A stretch of DNA of 41,006 nt from Plakobranchus ocellatus. Lineage: Eukaryota; Mollusca; Gastropoda; Plakobranchidae. The position numbers and the translations under genes are program-made. The notes below the pieces were generated by a model. That model had not been told where the DNA came from. It searched no databases and worked only from the letters and a program-made list of their open reading frames with translations. The stretch is from positions 63,180-104,185 of the forward strand of contig BLXT01001622.1 in NCBI GenBank assembly GCA_019648995.1. Direction: 5' to 3'. Each line of letters begins with the position of its first letter. Position 1 is the first letter of the stretch. Positions 1-41,006 of the stretch are shown here, piece after piece.

Positions 1-1249
1 ATGAATGAATGTGCTGCACAATGGGTTGTTTCTACAATTATTATGTTCAATAAGTTTTTCATAGGTTTTGTAAGATAGGAGATTTATTTCTAAATTTTGT
101 TTTTGAATAGGCCTACATGTAAATTATTTTAATCTGTGTTGTATAAACACAATATTTCTAATAAATCATGTTCTTGTACATTTATTTGTATTATTGTCAT
201 TTTGAAAAGTATGAGGCTCTCTTTATTGATATGCGTGAATGTGCTACTGCATTAGAACAGACAAGCAAAGAAACAAAACAATAGTGACAACAATTAAACA
301 AAAATAATAATACACATGTAGTAATAAAAATGATGATGATGATAATGTTATAATAATGATGATAACAACAGCAATACTAAAATGTTAACAATAATAGACA
401 AAAAAAGTCAGAGTTTTCAAGCAATCTGTACAAACTTGACCTCAAAGGCCTGAACTGCTGCTGCTATTCTGAATATCTATTTGATATAGGCTTGTTCTTA
501 CTTTGTGAAAGATTAAAAAAAAAACAAACACTTTTTTAAATTAACTGTCAAATCAAGAATTTTCAGTGTGTTCTTACTTTGTAAAATATTTAGAAAAAAA
601 AACAACACTTTTTTAAAACAACTGTCAAATCAAGAATTTTCAGTGTGGGTGAGTGAGGGTATGGGACCCAGTTAAAAAAAAAAAAAAAGAAGTAGCAACA
701 TTTCCAAAATCTTGTAGAAGGTAAAAATTTTTAACTTACAGCTTTAACTGACAAGTGATCTATTATTTAGCAGAATGTGCTGATTGTTTTCTGCATTAGA
801 ATTTTGTATATTCTCTAATGAGACTGGGTCTAAAAAGATTTTTTTTGTTTTTTTGTTTTTAATATGTAGTACACCTTACTAAAGATTTATAATCTAGACT
901 TATCTGGATATGTATATACTAGACCTAGTCAAGAAGCCATGGCAATAGTATGAAAATTTCTATTCAAATTAGCACACCGTCCTCCTAAAATAAAACATCC
1001 ATTTTAAAAATTATGCAAATTATTAAAGTGACATAAAAAAAAGATAAAAACGAAGAAAGAAAAGAAAAAAAAAATTGATGAAGCCTACATAAATCTAATT
1101 TGAAGAAGACAAATGCATTGAACACCAAGTGTTATAGAACCGTCCCTCTTTTTGGTTGAAGGAGACAAATTCATTGAACACCAAGCGTTGTATAGCTGTC
1201 CCTCTTTTGGGTTCAAGGGGAAACAATTTGCTCTGACTGGCACCAGTTC
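1..1249. other. Non-coding AT-rich DNA with two short tandem duplications
   Basis: No exon or RNA gene was recognised. The stretch is AT-rich with A/T homopolymers and ATG/ATA triplet runs near 330-370. Two diverged tandem duplications are visible: one of period 76 from about 493 to 645 (both units run from TGTTCTTACTTTGT to TTTTCAGTG), and one of period 56 from about 1107 to 1218 (both units contain CATTGAACACCAAG). It is probably an upstream intron of the MARS2 gene, because a MARS2 exon follows at 4086 and the N-terminal exons are not in the window. Confidence 0.5.
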
Positions 1250-1925
1250 TTATTATCTGGCCAAGACATTTTTTTTCAGTTAGTTTCTTGTCTGATAACA
1301 GTCCTGCAACAAACAATTTCTTCTGTCAGAGTTTGAAAAATTGATTGATAAACCCAATAAACCAACAGCAGGTCCTTCTGGTGTATACTGTCAATTTCTT
1401 TGGTACCTCCCTGAACATTGTGTGCATGTTCTCCATAATGTTGTCAACAATATTAAGACAACCTGAGAAATCCCTCTCTCTTAGAGGCAGCCTTCTGTCA
1501 TTCCAATTCCAAAACACTGTATGGATTTGAATGATTCTTCCGACTACACACCATCAAGTGGATGGTAAAAAACTGACTGGTCTATGTGCTTGAGCCAAGA
1601 AACCTTCTTTCAATGTTTCAGCGAGGTTTAGAAAGGGCTGTAGCATATTGGATATCTTGGAAAAGTTTATTAAAAAGGCTTTCAACAAGAACAAACAAGT
1701 TATGGCAGTGTTTTTTTCCTTGAAAAAGCAGATGATACCTGGAAAAGTTTCTATAAGATCTGTTTGACCTGCAATTTAGAAGCAGACTGCCCATTTTTAT
1801 TTGGAATTGCCCAAAGTAAAAACCAAACACACATTTCTGTCTCCCACCATCAAGAAAACGTGATTCCTGAAGGCAGTATTTTATCCACTATTCTTTTTTG
1901 TTCATGCAATTAACTACATTTTTCC
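1250..1925 (+). mobile_element. 5'-truncated I-like LINE fragment (start of reverse transcriptase)
   Basis: Similarity is by eye to the LINE copies at 15985 and 30660. The segment follows the same order as those copies: a 'TTATCTGGCCAA' linker, the GPSGVYCQFLWYLPE-like block near 1368, the 'VIPIPKHC' block near 1500, a block equal to the 'MVNDRLVHVLSPE' region near 1560, and 'EGSILSTI' near 1870. It breaks off before the catalytic FxDD motif. Many frameshifts and stops are present, so it is an old dead copy in the same orientation as MARS2. No ORF here should be read as a gene. Confidence 0.75.
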
Positions 1926-2530
1926 TTATATGGAAAAAAACCTGCAATTTTTCAGGCAATTTTTTCTTTTTCTTTTTAGCAAATTTCGATTGAGAAGCAT
2001 CTATATCTTATATTTAGAGAATAAAGATATATCAAATTTCAAAGACAAAAAAAGTAAACATGTTCTCTTCGATCTCTTGCATTATGTTTTCAAATATTAT
2101 GCAATCAGAAAAAACTCTTTAATTATAAGTATATATATCTATCTTATGTTAGCATTGAATTGAATAATTGGGCGTGGGAAAGTCTTCTCAAAAAGATTTC
2201 ATAAAATCATGTCTTCTGGGAGCACTTTAAGAGTACTAGAGAGAACAATAAAGCCAATATGTAAAGAAATGTAGAATAGTGTAGGATAAAGAATTTTTTT
2301 TTTCAAGTTTACAAAAATAGCAGGAAAGAATTGAGATTTAACATCCTTATGCAGAATGTGTTAAAACAATGGCAATGTAGATGGAGTGCCCAGTTTTTTA
2401 CGACTGAAATGCGTGTAGGCCTACTTGTTTTTTCAAGTTCTCTGTTTAAACTTCATGAGTACCTTGTCTGTAAAATATAATGAAGGAAATTTGTAAAGCT
2501 GCTTAATCAGAGTATAGTGTATGAGTATGT

Positions 2531-2765
2531 ATTCATCTCAACAGATCGAGTCTCTGTGAATTTTATAAGTTTTCCTGGCTGGAACACACAATTGGCTAAA
2601 CCTAAATCAATATTAGTTAACTTTACAAAAACATGACAAGGTGTGTAAATATATGCATTCATCTCAACAGATCAAATTCCCGTGAAATCCATGTTTCCAG
2701 GCTGGCACATACAATTGGCTAAAACCAATTTACCAACATCAGTAAACTTTACAAAAGCAGCTAAA
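2531..2765. repeat. 126-bp imperfect tandem duplication
   Basis: Two units start with the identical 17-mer ATTCATCTCAACAGATC at 2531 and 2657. They stay aligned through 'GGCTGG(A/C)ACA', 'CAATTGGCTAAA' and 'ACTTTACAAAA'. The repeat is non-coding. It lies 1.3 kb upstream of a MARS2 exon, and I see no function. Confidence 0.8.
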
Positions 2766-3036
2766 CATCTAGTTGATGAATGAAAAAATGTAAATTTGGT
2801 CTTGAAGAGATAGTTTTGAGTTATTTTGTTGTTGTTGTTTGAATTTTTGTGATAAAACAGACTTATTCAGGTCTGAGAAAATCCAGGCCTAAGAAGCCTT
2901 TGACAGAGATGTCAGCATCTGACTAGATTTGATTTTTGTGCATATAGCTTGTCCACAGGACGTCAGTGGTGCAGCTTGAACATGTGGCAGAAAACGTCTC
3001 AGAACAGGTTCACCTGTTACTACCACCAACGCTGCT

Positions 3037-4045
3037 GGCAATGTGTAGGAAATTTTTCATGGGGTTCTCATGTAAATGCTGTAAATGCTGATTGAGTGAT
3101 TCAGCATTATTTGTAAAGCTGATCCAATGTCAGTGCTGATAGGATTGTTAGATTTCTGCAGATTTAGATGGCAATAATCTGGATTTGAATTCAGTAACAT
3201 TACTAACGATGACGAAGATCTTATGCAGAACAAGAGTTGTCTCTCCCTTTTTACTGATGTTGTCAATTAAATATCAGCTTTGCTAAGAGTACAACAATCT
3301 CAAAGAAACTGCAGCTTAGAATTGAGAGGTTTGCAATTTATGTTACACAATCAAGTTGGTGTTGGCCTATGAAATGCATATCAACAACAATCATGCTCAA
3401 ATATTTTCAATTTAAAATCACATAAAGATCACTCCATTTTGTTTTACTAACTTTAATGTGTTTAAGAGAACAATGTGACTGGATTTCAAGAGTAAACTTT
3501 TGAAACCGTTTGTTTACTAAATCATTTTGTGTAGCAATGTGTAAAACATTTTCATGGGCTTCTCATGAAAAAGCGGTAATCCATGCTAATTCAGCATTGT
3601 TTAGAAAATTATCCAAAGTCAATGCTGATAAGATTGTTAGATCTGTAGAGATTTAGATCTAGTAGCAATGATATGGATTTGGATGAAGTAACAATACTGA
3701 TGACAAAGATCATAATTTTAAAAAAAATTTGTCTTTCCCCTTTCACTGATGTTGTCAAATAAAGTGTAGCTTTGCTAAGAATACAACAATCTGAAAGAAC
3801 CTAGTTTATGTTCAGCTGCTTAAAACTGAGAGGTCTGCAGTTTATATTGAACAATGAAGTAAGTGTATGTCCGTGAAATCAAAATGGCAATTTATAACAA
3901 CAAAAATCATGATCAAATCCATCAATTTGAAATAAAATGAACATCAGTCCATTTTGTTTTTCTTACCTCTAATGTGTTTAATGGAACAATGTGGCTGGAT
4001 TTCAAGGATGCTAAAAACTTTTAAACAATTGTTTACTGTATCATT
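3037..4045. repeat. About 500-bp diverged tandem duplication upstream of a MARS2 exon
   Basis: Unit 1 (about 3037-3533) and unit 2 (about 3534-4045) align along their whole length. Shared landmarks in the same order are GCAATGTGTA, TTTTCATGGG, ATTCAGCATT, GATTGTTAGAT, CACTGATGTTGTCAA, GCTTTGCTAAGA, ACAACAATCT, GAGAGGT, CACTCCATTTTGTTTT/CAGTCCATTTTGTTTT and GGATTTCAAG. The second unit runs into the polypyrimidine tract of the exon at 4086. Divergence is roughly 20-25 percent by eye, so the duplication is old. Confidence 0.85.
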
Positions 4046-4085
4046 TTGTTTTGTATTATTCTTTTCTTTTTTCTCTGCTTTGTAG

Positions 4086-40109
<36,024 letters not shown>

Positions 40110-40111
40110 GT

Positions 40112-40589
40112 AAAGTATACTCCTTTTAATATCACCTTCAACAAATAAAACTACGATTTTGAAAAGATAGCTTGTGTTAAGTCATAGAGAGAGAGAGTTC
40201 TAGTGAACTATCATTGTGAGCACTGTATTGTACGAGGAAATTTGCATGAAAGTCACTTAACAAAATTCAGATCTAGGCTTAGATAGCCTGATCATTTACT
40301 TCACTATTAGCAAGAGTTGCTATTTGCTTTCAAGTTGAGAAAATTTTTATTATCTTTATTTCATCAAATGGCGCTATTCATGTCATACAAAGAACATGCC
40401 ACACACTTTTATTGATTGACAAATTGATGTTGGATAGTGTAGACCTCTTCGTTGATAAACCGTTGAAATGTTGATATGCCCAATCTAAGCGCAGTGCTTG
40501 GTTGGTTCTGAATAATTAATGTTACTATTTGACAATTTATAACATTCAGTACTGACACCAGATTAATTAATAACGGATGAGTTGGTAAC
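40112..40589. other. Intronic stretch
   Basis: AT-rich intron after the last visible MARS2 exon. No element recognised. The ORF at 40409-40600 minus has no domain. Confidence 0.5.
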
Positions 40590-41006
40590 AGACCTACCAA
40601 CTTTCCGTTTTCGCCGGGAAAAATCCCGGTGAACGCCTATAAATTCCGTTTTCCGGGCTGCCCCGCTGAAATCCCGCTCAGTTGTCCCGATTGACGGGAA
40701 AAAATTATCTCGTTTTATCCGTTGGATCCATGCGATATCTACTGACGTCTACTCTTTACCTGTTGTTTAAAAATGCGGTATCGATGGAAAGTTGATCCTC
40801 GTTTTTTTTGTAACTGCCCTCAAAGTAGATCGGTGAAGTTTCTTTGATCTTATACCAGGCTTGCAAAGTGTCGTTGGATTAAATAAAGCATCTAGATCCA
40901 TCCCGAATTTTTTCTTGGAGGGGAGGGGAAGGGAAGAGTTCTGTAACTCAATAGACCCTCGGCGCTGGTAAGGTAATCAACACAGTCTTGACAGCTAAAA
41001 AAAATC
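40590..41006. repeat. Dispersed repeat R1, copy 2 (runs to the window end)
   Basis: GACCTACCAACTTTCCG through GGGAAAAATCCCGG, GGTGAACGCCTATAAATTCC and CCGGGCTGCCCCGCTGAAAT corresponds to copy 1 at 4614. It keeps more CpG/GC content than copy 1, so it is probably the younger copy. It ends in the same poly-A/C-type region, TTGACAGCTAAAAAAA, that precedes the gap at 5338. Confidence 0.8.

Noticed and set aside
1..4085. N-terminal exons of MARS2 (HIGH motif region)
   Set aside because: I looked for an HIGH-type block and TGTDEHG-like residues on the plus strand and found none; these exons are presumably upstream of the window.

Overview
The window looks like an intron-rich, AT-rich invertebrate nuclear genome, most likely a mollusc and probably a gastropod. 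The reasons are very long introns, dense low-complexity DNA, many AGATCTAGA-type words, I/Nimbus-like and RTE-like non-LTR retrotransposons, and a split host gene. The species assignment is inference.

The only host gene I can support is mitochondrial-type methionyl-tRNA synthetase (MARS2) on the + strand. Five consecutive internal coding exons are visible: 4086-4213, 14641-14753, 24270-24369, 38827-38938 and 40013-40109. They join in frame with GT..AG introns into about 183 codons, covering the end of the catalytic domain (WGIPVP, WLDAL, HIIGKD, KMSKS, DGFRYFL) and the start of the anticodon-binding domain. The first and last parts of the gene lie outside the window.

Nearly everything else is intron filled with mobile-element debris. 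Six blocks belong to one I-clade/jockey-superfamily LINE family with EN, RT and RNase H domains: 1250-1925, 15985-19889, 19890-22235, 22750-24017, 30660-34806 and 39196-39880. Short non-autonomous relatives sit at 15510-15843 and 31284-31505. RTE-clade remnants lie at 7603-8065 plus 11095-11445 (one element split by about 3 kb), at 34920-36835 (minus strand) and at 38340-38600. A hAT transposase tail (8940-9428, minus), two tRNA-headed SINEs (9440-9692 minus; 27708-27869 plus with a 10-bp target duplication), a 673-bp solo LTR with a 5-bp target duplication (24820-25492), a TTAA-flanked insertion (6305-6992) and a tandem pair of long foldback hairpins (36829-37137) complete the list.

The most informative signals are relations between elements. 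The SINE at 27708 and the element at 15510 share the LINE family's 3' tail, which fits parasitism on its retrotransposition machinery. A conserved 5' block recurs upstream of LINE ORF2 and in the short elements, and it carries two interleaved complementary segments, a possible RNA pseudoknot. Several dated insertions (solo LTR, SINE, TTAA element) can be delimited to the base. None of the mobile-element reading frames looks intact enough to be autonomous.
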